Assembly (NCBI GenBank): GCA_964539665.1
Contig: CAZIKB010000097.1
Span: 1 to 25,850, forward strand
Direction: 5' to 3'
From: CAZIKB01 sp964539665
GTDB taxonomy: Bacteria; Zhuqueibacterota; Zhuqueibacteria; Oceanimicrobiales; Oceanimicrobiaceae
DNA length: 25,850 nt
How positions within the stretch are numbered: the first letter of the stretch is position 1; every line of letters begins with the position of its first letter. Both the position numbers and the translations under genes were made by a program. The notes below the pieces were generated by a model. The model was not told where the DNA came from. It saw only the letters and a program-made list of their open reading frames with translations, and made no database searches. Of this stretch, positions 1 to 8,284 are shown piece by piece.

Positions 1-188
1 GCCTCAATTTCTCGGAAATGCGATTCTCCTTTTTCTTGACATATTTGCGCTGTGGACAAGCTAGCGTTATCTTCAATGAGCTTATCTGTATCAAAAAATT
101 TGCGTTGTAATTTTCCCGCCAGGATTTCTCCTACCGTACTTTTACCGGAAGCCATAAATCCAATTAGAAAAATATTTTGTTTAGCCAT
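1..188 (-). CDS. aroK: Shikimate kinase, N-terminal part (cut by window edge)
   Basis: This would phosphorylate shikimate to shikimate 3-phosphate with ATP in the cytoplasm, the step before AroA. Reading the minus strand from the ATG at 188 gives MAKQNIFLIGFMASGKST, which contains a P-loop (GFMASGKST). It is followed by FFDTDKLIE, the shikimate-binding DxD region of the family, and later GESHFRE, which matches the conserved G-E-x-x-F-R-x-x-E segment. Only about 62 codons lie in the window. The start overlaps the aroC stop codon by 8 bp, so the two are probably translationally coupled. This is the last visible gene of the aro block. The Walker A and DTD motifs make the identification firm, although aroK and aroL cannot be told apart here. 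Confidence 0.93.
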   Translation of the reverse strand, partial: MAKQNIFLIGFMASGKSTVGEILAGKLQRKFFDTDKLIEDNASLSTAQICQEKGESHFREIE

Positions 189-1377
189 CAATTTTTCTTT
201 TCCAATACTCATAGGTATTTTGGATTTCATCTATTGAATCACCGCCAAACTTTTCTAAAAATGCATCTGCTAAAACCAATGCCAAAATGGATTCTCCAAT
301 TATTGATGCTGCGGGAACAGCGCACACATCGCTCCGTTCTACATGAGCTTGCACTTTTTCTTTAGTAGCCATATCAACCGAATCTAACGGCTGCATTAAA
401 GTAGAAATAGGTTTCATTGCAACTCTTACAACCAAAGGCATACCATTGGTAATTCCGCCTTCTAATCCACCGGCATGGTTACTCGATCTATAATAACATT
501 TTTTCTTTTTATCATAAAAAATCTGGTCGTGAACTTCAGAGCCAAATAACGATGCAGTCTTAAAACCTGCTCCAATATCCACTCCTTTCATCGCTGGAAT
601 GCTCATCATAGCATTCGATACCAGAGCATCCAGTTTACGATCCCAGTGAACGTGACTCCCCAGGCCAACAGGTACATTTAGTGCAACGACTTCAAACACA
701 CCTCCCACTGTGTCCCGGTTAGCTTTAGCTTCATCTATTACTGCTGTCATTTGTTTTTCTATTTGGCTATCCAGGCATCGCAACGAAGACTCGTCAGCCA
801 TATCGCTGATTTCCTGTAATTCAAAGCCCACATTTTGATCATTTACTCCATAATTAACAACTGTAAATGCATTTTTTACAGAATGGATTTGTACAACATG
901 ACTTACTATTTTGATTGCAAATTCATCCAGCAGCTTTTTGGCGATTGCACCCAGAGCAACTCTCATGGCGGTTTCGCGAGCGCTAGCTCTTTCCAAGACA
1001 TTGCGGACATCTGTATGCCCATACTTTAGAGCGCCTGCAAAATCTGCGTGACCTGGCCTCGGAACATGTATTTCAGGTACGGATTGTTCTGATTCCTCCA
1101 CAGCCATTTTAGTTGTCCAATTTTTCCAGTCTGCATTCTGTATTAACAGCGCAATTGGACTGCCCAGAGATTTACCAAATCTGACACCAGACATGATGCG
1201 CGCCCGGTCTGTTTCGATCTGCATGCGGCCACCACGACCGTAGCCCGTCTGTCGGCGCTGCAGCTCATGGAAAATTTCGTCTTCGCTAATTTTTAAACCA
1301 GCGGGGATGCCTTCTAAAATGCCAACTAATCCCTGGCCATGTGATTCGCCGGCCGTTAAAAATCTAATTCTACTCAT
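181..1377 (-). CDS. aroC: Chorismate synthase
   Basis: It converts EPSP to chorismate using reduced FMN, the common precursor of Trp, Tyr and Phe. The 398-residue product has the usual family length. It opens with the signature TAGESHGQGLVGILEGIPAG, followed by RRQTGYGRGGRMQIE, a PRPGHADFAGALKYG segment and a RASARETAMRVA segment, all typical chorismate synthase blocks. The frame can be extended upstream to 1395, but the product from the ATG at 1377 begins MSRIRFLTAGESHG, which matches the family N-terminus. That start overlaps the aroE stop by 8 bp, and its own stop overlaps the aroK start, so aroE, aroC and aroK form a tight translational string. Confidence 0.96.
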   Translation of the reverse strand: MSRIRFLTAGESHGQGLVGILEGIPAGLKISEDEIFHELQRRQTGYGRGGRMQIETDRARIMSGVRFGKSLGSPIALLIQNADWKNWTTKMAVEESEQSVPEIHVPRPGHADFAGALKYGHTDVRNVLERASARETAMRVALGAIAKKLLDEFAIKIVSHVVQIHSVKNAFTVVNYGVNDQNVGFELQEISDMADESSLRCLDSQIEKQMTAVIDEAKANRDTVGGVFEVVALNVPVGLGSHVHWDRKLDALVSNAMMSIPAMKGVDIGAGFKTASLFGSEVHDQIFYDKKKKCYYRSSNHAGGLEGGITNGMPLVVRVAMKPISTLMQPLDSVDMATKEKVQAHVERSDVCAVPAASIIGESILALVLADAFLEKFGGDSIDEIQNTYEYWKRKIDG

Positions 1378-2269
1378 GAGTTTGCATTTTTTCATTTAGA
1401 AAAGTTCTTAGTTTTTTAAAATTAAAATTGATGTCCACTTTTCCCTCAGTCCAAATTTTAAGCGATTCAACACCCTGATAAATGAACATGTCTAATCCAT
1501 CTACTGTTTTGGCGCCTGCTTTTTGAGCAGACTTTAAAAACCGTGTTTCAAGGGGATTATAAATTAAATCAATCGCGGTTATATTTTTCGCGTCAAAATT
1601 AAAGTTATAAGGCATTACTTCTATTTTGGGCCACATTCCCAGCGGAGTCGTATTGATAATAAGTTGAGATGACTCCAGCGATTGCGATAGTTGCAGTTCC
1701 TGCAATTCACCAGTATGGAAATTTGAAAAACCAGTGGCTTTAACGACTTCCTCCACCAATTGTTCCGCCCGTGAGAGCGTTCGGTTAAAAAGGTACATTT
1801 TGTCAATTCCACCCAGTATTAAAGATACCAGAATAGCACGACAGGCCCCGCCAGCGCCTAAAATAACCGCTGTTTTATTTTTCACAACAACTTTGCTTTT
1901 TTGAAGGGCCAGATTAAAACCTTTGCCATCTGTATTAAAACCGTGAAGACTGCTATTTTTGATTAATACTGTATTAACAGCGCCAATCAATTGCGCTTCC
2001 TCACTGATTTTGTCTAAATGGGACATGATTAATTGTTTAAACGGAATAGTGACGTTAAATCCGATAAAGCCTAATGATTTTAGTCCGAGAACCGCATCAT
2101 CGAGCTTTTCTTTTTCAATTTCGAAAGCATGGTAGCAGCCGTTCTGGTTATTCTCGTGTAATAAATATTCATGCAAAAACGGCGACAAAGAATGCTGCAA
2201 TGGATATCCTATGAGGCCGAACATTTTTTTAGTTTTATTTTGATCAGTGGCGTGCGTACTCATTTTCAT
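1370..2269 (-). CDS. aroE: Shikimate 5-dehydrogenase
   Basis: It reduces 3-dehydroshikimate to shikimate with NADPH. The product shows the substrate-binding motif GYPLQHSLSPFLHE near the N-terminus, NVTIPFKQ with the catalytic Lys, AVNTVL, FNTDGKGF with the catalytic-pair Asp, a dinucleotide-binding loop ILGAGGACRAI, and NTTPLGMWP. The C-terminal DGLDMFIYQGVESLKIW block is also typical. The open frame runs upstream to 2332, inside aroA. ATG codons at 2269 and 2263 fit the family N-terminus far better, and 2269 lies 2 bp after the aroA stop. No strong ribosome binding site is visible, which is consistent with reinitiation after aroA. The choice between 2269 and 2263 is uncertain. Confidence 0.94.
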   Translation of the reverse strand: MKMSTHATDQNKTKKMFGLIGYPLQHSLSPFLHEYLLHENNQNGCYHAFEIEKEKLDDAVLGLKSLGFIGFNVTIPFKQLIMSHLDKISEEAQLIGAVNTVLIKNSSLHGFNTDGKGFNLALQKSKVVVKNKTAVILGAGGACRAILVSLILGGIDKMYLFNRTLSRAEQLVEEVVKATGFSNFHTGELQELQLSQSLESSQLIINTTPLGMWPKIEVMPYNFNFDAKNITAIDLIYNPLETRFLKSAQKAGAKTVDGLDMFIYQGVESLKIWTEGKVDINFNFKKLRTFLNEKMQTHE

Positions 2270-2271
2270 TA

Positions 2272-3555
2272 TCAGTTGACAATAACTTCTTTTAATTTTT
2301 CGTAAAATCCTGGAAAACTCACGTTTGCACAAAGTGCATTTTTTATTAGACTCGTTTTTTTGGCTATCAAGGCTGCTATGGTAAACGACATGGCTATTCG
2401 ATGATCATTGAAACTATCACACTCAAAGTGTTTTAATTCTACTGGTCCGTTAATTATTAAATCATCGCCGGTTTGCTCAACATTTGCCCCCATTTTAATT
2501 AAATTCGTAGTCACAGCTTGCAGCCGGTCAGATTCCTTGTATCGCAGCTCTCCAGCGCCTCTAATTTCAGTCGTGCCTTCCGCCTGGGTTGCTAATACAG
2601 CTAATATTGGAATTTCATCAATTATTTGTGGAATCATTGACCTTTCTATTTTAACTGATTTCAAAGTAGAGTGTCTAACAAAAATATCAGCCATAAGTTC
2701 ATTATTGAAATTGGCTAAATTAATTATGTCAATATTGGCTTGCATCTCACTAAGAATCGACAGAAACGCTTTCCGAGTTGGATTAATGCCGACATTTTCA
2801 ATCTTCAAATCTGAATCTTTAACCAAAATGGCCGCGGCAATAAAAAACGCTGCTGATGACAAATCACCGGGGACAAAAACATTCTGAGCTTTTAATTTTG
2901 CAGGACCTGATACCGACACTTTTAATCCCTCTTTTTCGATAGCAGCGCCAAAATTCTGCAGCATTCGTTCCGTATGATCTCTGGTTTGATAGGGTTCGAT
3001 TATTTCATTTATGCCATTGGCATAGAGGCCGGCAAAAAGAATGCTGGATTTAACCTGTGCGCTGGCCATGGGTAATCGGTAGACAATTGGGCTTAAATTT
3101 CCACCATTTATTCTTAGTGGCGCATATTCATCATTGACAGCATGGATTTCTGTACCCATTTCAGTTAACGGTTTCACAATTCGCGACATGGGCCGCCGCT
3201 GAATGGAATCGTCGCCAGTGATGGTTGAGGTAAATTGCTGCCCTGCTAACAATCCTGAAAGCAGGCGGATAGTAGTCCCTGAATTTCCCACATCCAAATT
3301 CATGGCAGGCGGCTTAAATCCATTCAAACCTCTTCCAGATACTGTCGTTATATTTTTTTTTCTTTTAATTTTAACGCCTAATTGTTTGAGACAATTAGCT
3401 GTGCTTTGTACATCGGCTCCATCAGAAAGATTTTCTATTTCAGAGGTACCTTCAGCAATGGATGCAATCATTAACGCACGGTGTGATATCGACTTATCAC
3501 CCGGAAGCTTTATACAACCTGAAATTTTATTAACAGGTAAGATTTTCTGGTGCAT
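2272..3555 (-). CDS. aroA: 3-phosphoshikimate 1-carboxyvinyltransferase (EPSP synthase)
   Basis: It joins shikimate 3-phosphate and phosphoenolpyruvate to make EPSP. The 427-residue length is normal. Visible motifs are LPGDKSISHRALM (Lys21 binds PEP), GNSGTTIRLLSGL, RRPMSRIVKPL, SAQVKSSILFAGLYA, DEIPILAVLA, RYKESDRLQA and NDHRIAMSF. The first tandem segment reads G-N-S-G-T-T with no Gly-to-Ala change. The ATG at 3555 is the obvious start. The stop is TGA, which shows that TGA terminates translation in this genome. About 420 bp with a large palindrome separates it from tyrA upstream, so it may have its own promoter. I could not identify one convincingly. Confidence 0.96.
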   Translation of the reverse strand: MHQKILPVNKISGCIKLPGDKSISHRALMIASIAEGTSEIENLSDGADVQSTANCLKQLGVKIKRKKNITTVSGRGLNGFKPPAMNLDVGNSGTTIRLLSGLLAGQQFTSTITGDDSIQRRPMSRIVKPLTEMGTEIHAVNDEYAPLRINGGNLSPIVYRLPMASAQVKSSILFAGLYANGINEIIEPYQTRDHTERMLQNFGAAIEKEGLKVSVSGPAKLKAQNVFVPGDLSSAAFFIAAAILVKDSDLKIENVGINPTRKAFLSILSEMQANIDIINLANFNNELMADIFVRHSTLKSVKIERSMIPQIIDEIPILAVLATQAEGTTEIRGAGELRYKESDRLQAVTTNLIKMGANVEQTGDDLIINGPVELKHFECDSFNDHRIAMSFTIAALIAKKTSLIKNALCANVSFPGFYEKLKEVIVN

Positions 3556-3974
3556 TTTAATTCTAATTTATCCTATTACAAGACAGTAAATAATTTTTAA
3601 CAGCACCTTTCCGTGCTAATTAGTTAAGAGTTTAGGGGGTTGGATATAAATTTAGATCTAATTAAAGCTCATTAGCCATAATTTATCAAAGTTTATAGCA
3701 ATCAAAATTTGCGACGTAATTATCCAATCCCCTAAATCTTCGTTTTTTTGCAAAAGTTTTTGACTCCTGAGTTTATTTAATTCGAACTTCAAACTTTAAT
3801 CACTTTAAACATTAGACACCGCGCTAAAACGCGTTGAGACTTTCGAAAAAACTTTCGTTTCCAGCGATCTTCAACTTGAGCGGAATCGAAGCATATTTAT
3901 ATTTAAAGACTTAGGTATTACTCGACTCAGTTCCTGATGAAGTCAAAGTACTTTTTCGACGGTCTCGTTGGGTA
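3556..3974. other. Non-coding spacer between tyrA and aroA with a large imperfect palindrome
   Basis: I see no credible gene in this spacer of about 420 bp. It holds a 16-nt inverted repeat with one mismatch (left arm 3631-3646, right arm 3721-3736). The pairing can be extended outward to about 3626 and 3740 across a one-base bulge. A smaller hairpin, AGCAC/GTGCT, lies at 3602-3617. The stretch next to tyrA contains further short dyads. It may contain an internal promoter for the aro block, a mobile palindromic element or both. No consensus promoter was clear. Confidence 0.6.
3626..3740. repeat. Imperfect inverted repeat (about 115 bp)
   Basis: The left arm reads TTTAGGGGGTTGGATA (3631-3646) and the right arm TATCCAATCCCCTAAA (3721-3736). 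They are complementary except for one G/T position. An outer AAGA/TCTT pairing follows after a single-base bulge. The arms enclose about 74 AT-rich bases with no ORF. The form resembles a small non-autonomous palindromic element, but no target-site duplication is evident. Confidence 0.6.
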
Positions 3975-5078
3975 TCATTCTCCTCGTTTAGAGACTTGAA
4001 AGCCAATGTTCAACAAGTGAGCTATTGCACGCTCCCTGTCTGTTTCGCTTTCAAAAGCCAGTCTCATAGTACCGCCATCACCTTCCCTGATTTTTAGCAC
4101 CTCTACATCTTTAATATTTATTTTTTCATTAAATAAAGTTGACGAAATAGACGCAAACACGCCCGGAGTATCTTCAACAACAACGGAGATGTCATATTGA
4201 GGTTTCAGGAAGCCACGCGTGTCTTTTGGAATGGAAAGGCGGTTTTTTGCAGCTTTTGCAAAAAGAGATTCCATTTTGCCGGGTATTAAAAGCATCTCCT
4301 TAACCGTAGTTAGCTCGTCAATAAATTGCTCAATTGTTGAAACGATATTTTCTTTATTAGATTTTAGAATGTCAGCCCATACTGCATACGGACTCGAAGC
4401 TACTCGGGTCATATCACGGAATCCGCCAGCTGCCAATTTTAGGTAAACAGAATTGTCCAAATTAAGCCGCGAGGCATATTGCATCAATGTAACCGCTAAA
4501 ATTTGTGGCAAGTGACTCACTACCGCGGCAATTTCGTCATGCAGTTTTGCGGGTAAAAAAATGATCTTTGCGCCAACGGCTTCTAAAGTATTAACCAATT
4601 TTTCAACAAGTTCAATTGGCACCGATTGATTTTCAGTGAGTATATAAACAGCGTTCTCAAAAAGAAACGGGTCGGCATTATCAAGTCCACTTTTTTCCGC
4701 ACCGGTCATTGGGTGCCCCCCTAAAAAGTGAACGCCATCAGGCAGGTATTTATGGGCAGCATATACAATTTCATCTTTTGTACTGCCCACATCCGTGACT
4801 AAAGCAGCATTTTTTATTATATCGCCAATTGTTGACAGCAGTTCTAAGATTCCTTTTATTGGCGTTGCTAAAATTATCAACTCCGCCTCCTCGAGCGCTT
4901 TATCAATTAGATTTAATTCATAACCCTGGTTAATTAAGCCTTGGCTTAAAGCTTTATCGATAACATCTTTATGATCAATTCCTATTATCTTGACGGCTAA
5001 CTTCTTTCTTTTTAATGCAGCAGCCAAAGAGCCACCAATTAAACCCAAACCAACGATTGCAATTTTTTTAAAATTCAA
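3975..5078 (-). CDS. tyrA: Prephenate dehydrogenase with C-terminal ACT domain
   Basis: It oxidatively decarboxylates prephenate to 4-hydroxyphenylpyruvate, the committed step of tyrosine synthesis. The N-terminus is a Rossmann fold (IAIVGLGLIGGSLAAAL, residues 6-22). It is followed by the family motifs ILATPIKGI, TDVGSTKDEI, GGHPMTGAEKSG and AVVSHLPQILA, the last holding a conserved His. From about residue 295 there is an ACT-type regulatory domain (ISVVVEDTPGVFASISSTL...INIKDVEV), which usually binds an amino acid, so tyrosine feedback is likely. The start is TTG at 5078. No internal Met would leave the nucleotide-binding loop intact. The stop is TGA. It lies between trpA and aroA, with palindromic spacers on both sides. 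Confidence 0.94.
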   Translation of the reverse strand: MNFKKIAIVGLGLIGGSLAAALKRKKLAVKIIGIDHKDVIDKALSQGLINQGYELNLIDKALEEAELIILATPIKGILELLSTIGDIIKNAALVTDVGSTKDEIVYAAHKYLPDGVHFLGGHPMTGAEKSGLDNADPFLFENAVYILTENQSVPIELVEKLVNTLEAVGAKIIFLPAKLHDEIAAVVSHLPQILAVTLMQYASRLNLDNSVYLKLAAGGFRDMTRVASSPYAVWADILKSNKENIVSTIEQFIDELTTVKEMLLIPGKMESLFAKAAKNRLSIPKDTRGFLKPQYDISVVVEDTPGVFASISSTLFNEKINIKDVEVLKIREGDGGTMRLAFESETDRERAIAHLLNIGFQVSKRGE

Positions 5079-5188
5079 TTTTTATTCTCTATTTAATACC
5101 CATATTATAAATAACTTCCTATTACTTTTCAAGTAAAAATATTCTTGTTTCATTCCAGAAAAATCATAAATTTTCAAGGCTGAACAAA

Positions 5189-5275
5189 GGAATGATGGGA
5201 TAAGGGTATAGGGAAATAAGATTATAAGGAAATATTGGCATTGTGATATGCCTTATGCCCTTATATCCTCATACC
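5189..5275. repeat. Imperfect inverted repeat in the trpA-tyrA gap
   Basis: The 237-bp gap between trpA and tyrA holds two inversely related arms of about 29 nt. The left arm starts GGAATGATGGGATAAGGG (5189 on). The right arm ends CCCTTATATCCTCATACC (5258-5275). They pair with several mismatches and a 2-nt offset. A smaller GGCAT/ATGCC hairpin lies in the centre near 5237-5252. No ORF is present. On the trp transcript this would fold into a long hairpin and could slow or attenuate transcription between trpA and tyrA, or protect an mRNA end. Confidence 0.5.
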
Positions 5276-5315
5276 AAATACCTCTTCCGAATACAGAATC
5301 GGGAGGGGATGAATC

Positions 5316-6110
5316 TCATTTCAAAGCTGACTTGAATTCCTGGACAAATTGACTAACTCCGGTCAGCATTTCCCCGCTCGATGAATATTTTGATATTTCG
5401 TTAATTAGTGCGCTGCCAACAATGATTCCGTGACAATTTTGTGCAATTATACTTGCATCACGAGGGTTGGATATACCAAATCCCACTAAGTATGGATGAC
5501 TGATGGTATCTTTGAGTGATTGCAGGAAATCGATTAAACTCTGAGGAACCCCCTCCCGAACGCCGGTAACACCAGTGACTGCCACACAATATATAAAATC
5601 ACGGGTTAAATTATCAACAGTCTTAATCCTTGATTTTGTGGTAATTGGTGAGACTAAAAAATTGAGACCTAATTTCGAACCTGAAAATGCATTTTTATGT
5701 TTTATAAATTCTTCAGGAATGAGATCTGGAATGATAAATCCATCAGCACCAGCCTCTTCTGAATCTTGAATAATATTTCTGAGTCCATATTTTAGAAATG
5801 GATTGATATATCCCATCAGAATTAGCGGTATCTGACTTTGTTTGCGAATAATTTGAACTTGCTCTAATGCCATCTCCAATTTCATTCCATTCTCTAAAGC
5901 TATTTGAGAGGCTTTTTGAATGGTTGGTCCATCTGCAATAGGATCGGAAAAGGGGATGCCGATTTCAACTAAATCTGCGCCTGCCTGCTCCAGACTAAAA
6001 ACCAGATCTGGAGTAATTTCCAATTCGGGGTATCCAGCAGTTACAAAAATAGACAACACCTTTTCTTTTTTATTTTGTTTGTCCTGAAATAATTTGGTAA
6101 GTCGATTCAA
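5316..6110 (-). CDS. trpA: Tryptophan synthase alpha chain
   Basis: It cleaves indole-3-glycerol phosphate to indole and glyceraldehyde 3-phosphate, and indole passes to TrpB. The 264-residue TIM barrel shows LVEIGIPFSDPIADGPTIQ with catalytic Glu49 and Asp60, the same numbering as the well-studied Salmonella enzyme. It also has LMGYINPFLKYG, GFIIPDLIPEE, a YCVAVTGVTGVRE phosphate-binding loop and VGFGIS. The start is TTG at 6110 with an AGAGG site a few bases upstream. No other start precedes the first barrel strand. It is separated from trpB by 288 bp containing an inverted repeat, which is unusual because trpB and trpA are normally adjacent or coupled. Confidence 0.95.
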   Translation of the reverse strand: MNRLTKLFQDKQNKKEKVLSIFVTAGYPELEITPDLVFSLEQAGADLVEIGIPFSDPIADGPTIQKASQIALENGMKLEMALEQVQIIRKQSQIPLILMGYINPFLKYGLRNIIQDSEEAGADGFIIPDLIPEEFIKHKNAFSGSKLGLNFLVSPITTKSRIKTVDNLTRDFIYCVAVTGVTGVREGVPQSLIDFLQSLKDTISHPYLVGFGISNPRDASIIAQNCHGIIVGSALINEISKYSSSGEMLTGVSQFVQEFKSALK

Positions 6111-6180
6111 AATAGACCTCTCTAAATGTTAATTTTACCTTTTTTTAGCTATAGCATCAGAATTCCAGTATTACATTTCA

Positions 6181-6204
6181 TTCTTTACATTTTTTTGTAA
6201 AGAA
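6181..6204. repeat. Short perfect palindrome upstream of trpA
   Basis: TTCTTTACA and TGTAAAGAA form a perfect 9-bp inverted repeat around a 6-nt T loop, about 70 bp upstream of the trpA start. It could be an operator-like dyad or an mRNA hairpin. There is no GC-rich stem, so it is not a convincing terminator. Confidence 0.45.
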
Positions 6205-6240
6205 AAGTCAAATCTCAAATAATAAATGCTAAATAAATCT

Positions 6241-6348
6241 CAAATGACAAATTCCAATTTCTAAAAACCCAACCCTTCCGGTAGAAAGACCATGAAAGCA
6301 AAGGATTTGAAAATTGATTTTTGTTTTTTGGAATTTATTTGTCATTTG
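6241..6348. repeat. Inverted repeat in the trpB-trpA gap
   Basis: The left arm CAAATGACAAATTCC (6241-6255) faces a right arm ending ATTTGTCATTTG (6337-6348). They share a 12-bp perfect outer stem, and TTCC/GGAA pairing continues after a bulge. The intervening sequence has no ORF. The left flank, TCTCAAAT next to AAATTCCAATTTCT, resembles the palindrome at 20457-20515, which suggests a dispersed family. Confidence 0.5.
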
Positions 6349-6380
6349 TAGCTTCGCCACGTTAGGGATAAAAATAATAT

Positions 6381-6400
6381 AGTGACTGGCGAAAGTCACT
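6381..6400 (-). terminator. Hairpin at the trpB stop codon, possible weak terminator
   Basis: AGTGACT and AGTCACT form a perfect 7-bp stem with a 6-nt loop overlapping the trpB stop codon. On the minus strand it is followed by an interrupted AT-rich tail (TATATTATTTTTA). The stem is strong enough to pause polymerase, but the T run is broken. It may therefore only reduce transcription into trpA or define an mRNA 3' end. Confidence 0.35.
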
Positions 6401-7601
6401 ATTTAAAAATTTCATTATTCTTTTGCACCAATTCCACATCTTTATCTCCCCGGCCAGAGAGACAGACAACAATACAATGTTCCGGGGATGTCTCAGGCGC
6501 CATTTTAACCACCTGCGCCAGAGCATGTGCACTTTCGAGTGCAGGAATGATGCCCTCAGTTTTTGAAAGCAAATAGAATGCTTCGAGCGCTTCTTCGTCA
6601 GTCACCGCCATATATTCGACTCTGCCCGAATCCTTCCAATAGCAATGCTCCGGCCCTACTCCAGGATAATCAAGGCCTGCGGAGATGGAATACGCTTCCT
6701 GTATCTGGCCGTCTTTATTTTGCAACAAATACATTAATGCGCCATGTAAAACACCGTTAGTTCCAGCGCAGAGGGTAGCCGCGTGCTGATGTGTTTGCAC
6801 GCCGAATCCGCCGCCTTCAACTCCAATCAACTTAACGCTTTGATCTTCAATAAATGGATAAAACATACCAGCAGAATTACTGCCGCCGCCAACGCAGGCC
6901 ACAATATATTCTGGCAGTTTCGACTCCTTCTCCAAAATTTGCTTTCGAGTTTCCTGCCCAATTACCGATTGAAAATCACGCACCATCATCGGATAAGGAT
7001 GTGGACCAACCACTGATCCAATCAAATAAAAAGTGTCCTGGACATTTGAGACCCAATCTCTTATGGCTTCATTTATGGCGTCTTTCAGGGTTTTACTGCC
7101 GGAAGTCACAGGAATTATTTCGGCGCCCATTAATCGCATTCTAAAAACATTGAGTCGCTGCCGGTGCGTGTCTTCTTCTCCCATATAAATTATGCATTTA
7201 AGTCCAAATTTAGCAGCAACGGTGGCCACCGCTACTCCATGTTGTCCTGCTCCGGTTTCAGCGATAATCCGCTGCTTTCCCATTCTCTGAGCTAATGCTA
7301 TCTGCCCTAAAGCATTGTTAATTTTATGGGCACCGGTATGATTTAAATCTTCACGTTTGAGGTAAATTTTTGCACCTCCTAATTTTTCAGTTAAATGGTG
7401 CGCAAAAGTTAAAGGTGTGGAACGACCTGAATATTCTGTTAAATAATATTTCAACGTGTCTTGAAATGCCGGGTCGTCTTTTGCATCTAAATATGCCTCT
7501 TCCAATTCGACAATAGCCGGTACCAGGATCTCTGGTATGTATTTACCGCCATAGCTGCCAAAATATCCATCGTTGTCTGGTAATAGTTGATTTTGATTCA
7601 T
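6399..7601 (-). CDS. trpB: Tryptophan synthase beta chain
   Basis: This PLP enzyme condenses indole with serine to make tryptophan, in an alpha2-beta2 complex with TrpA. The 400-residue product has the TrpB1-type layout. It begins GYFGSYGGKYIPEILVPA, then has LKREDLNHTGAHKINNALGQ with the PLP Lys at residue 93, AETGAGQHGVAVA, a GGGSNSAGMFYPF phosphate-binding loop, and the C-terminal CLSGRGDKD block. The start is the ATG at 7601, with AAGG about 6 nt upstream. It follows trpF after 50 bp and is separated from trpA by a palindromic gap. Confidence 0.97.
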   Translation of the reverse strand: MNQNQLLPDNDGYFGSYGGKYIPEILVPAIVELEEAYLDAKDDPAFQDTLKYYLTEYSGRSTPLTFAHHLTEKLGGAKIYLKREDLNHTGAHKINNALGQIALAQRMGKQRIIAETGAGQHGVAVATVAAKFGLKCIIYMGEEDTHRQRLNVFRMRLMGAEIIPVTSGSKTLKDAINEAIRDWVSNVQDTFYLIGSVVGPHPYPMMVRDFQSVIGQETRKQILEKESKLPEYIVACVGGGSNSAGMFYPFIEDQSVKLIGVEGGGFGVQTHQHAATLCAGTNGVLHGALMYLLQNKDGQIQEAYSISAGLDYPGVGPEHCYWKDSGRVEYMAVTDEEALEAFYLLSKTEGIIPALESAHALAQVVKMAPETSPEHCIVVCLSGRGDKDVELVQKNNEIFK

Positions 7602-7651
7602 TTTAAACCTTACAATTTATGCCATTAAAGTTCAACCCGTATTTTATATGC

Positions 7652-8284
7652 TTATATACTTTTACTAATCCTGGAATATTTTCGAACCTCTCGAAAAAAC
7701 ACCTGCATTTTTTCCAGATGTTTATTTCCCGGAGACGCCTCCACCCCACTACTCACATCCACTGCATAAGGTTCGACAAAATTTAACGCTTCTAATATAT
7801 TTTCAGAATTAAGTCCCCCGGAAAGAACAATTCTGCCAAACTTTTTTGCTTCTATCGCGATATTCCAGTCAAAAGTTTTTCCAGTGCCCCCATATTTATC
7901 TTTAACAAAAGTATCCAACAAAAATCCATTAGTATGATAATTATTTAACTTCAATAAATTAAAATTCGGCTCGACCTGAAAAGCTTTTAAACAAGGCAGT
8001 GTAACTTGTTGACAATATTCAGGTGATTCGTTACCATGCAATTGTACCAGGTTTAATGGCAAAGATTCACAGATTGTGCTTAAATCGTTTATGGGCATAT
8101 TTACAAAGACACCGACTTTTGTTATAAATGGGGGCAATGATTGCATAATTTCTTTTGCAGCCGCCGGTTGAATAAATCGGGGACTTTTTTCATAAATGAT
8201 AAATCCCAGGGCATCAGCTCCCAATTCACACGCCATTAAGGCATCCTGCAAATTAGTGATGCCGCAAATTTTCACCTTGACCAT
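7652..8284 (-). CDS. trpF: Phosphoribosylanthranilate isomerase
   Basis: It performs the Amadori rearrangement of N-(5'-phosphoribosyl)anthranilate to CdRP. The 210-residue product starts MVKVKICGITN with the catalytic Cys at residue 7. It continues with GADALGFIIYEKSPRFI, VGVFVN, VQLHGNES, LLDTF with the catalytic Asp at residue 124, GGTGKTFDW, LSGGLN and a phosphate-binding VDVSSGVEASPGNKH. It is a separate protein and not fused to TrpC. Its start overlaps the 3' end of trpC by 13 bp, implying coupled translation. Confidence 0.95.
   Translation of the reverse strand: MVKVKICGITNLQDALMACELGADALGFIIYEKSPRFIQPAAAKEIMQSLPPFITKVGVFVNMPINDLSTICESLPLNLVQLHGNESPEYCQQVTLPCLKAFQVEPNFNLLKLNNYHTNGFLLDTFVKDKYGGTGKTFDWNIAIEAKKFGRIVLSGGLNSENILEALNFVEPYAVDVSSGVEASPGNKHLEKMQVFFREVRKYSRISKSI

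Noticed and set aside
2408..2887. 159-codon plus-strand ORF
   Set aside because: It lies wholly inside aroA on the other strand and shows no family features, so it is a shadow frame.
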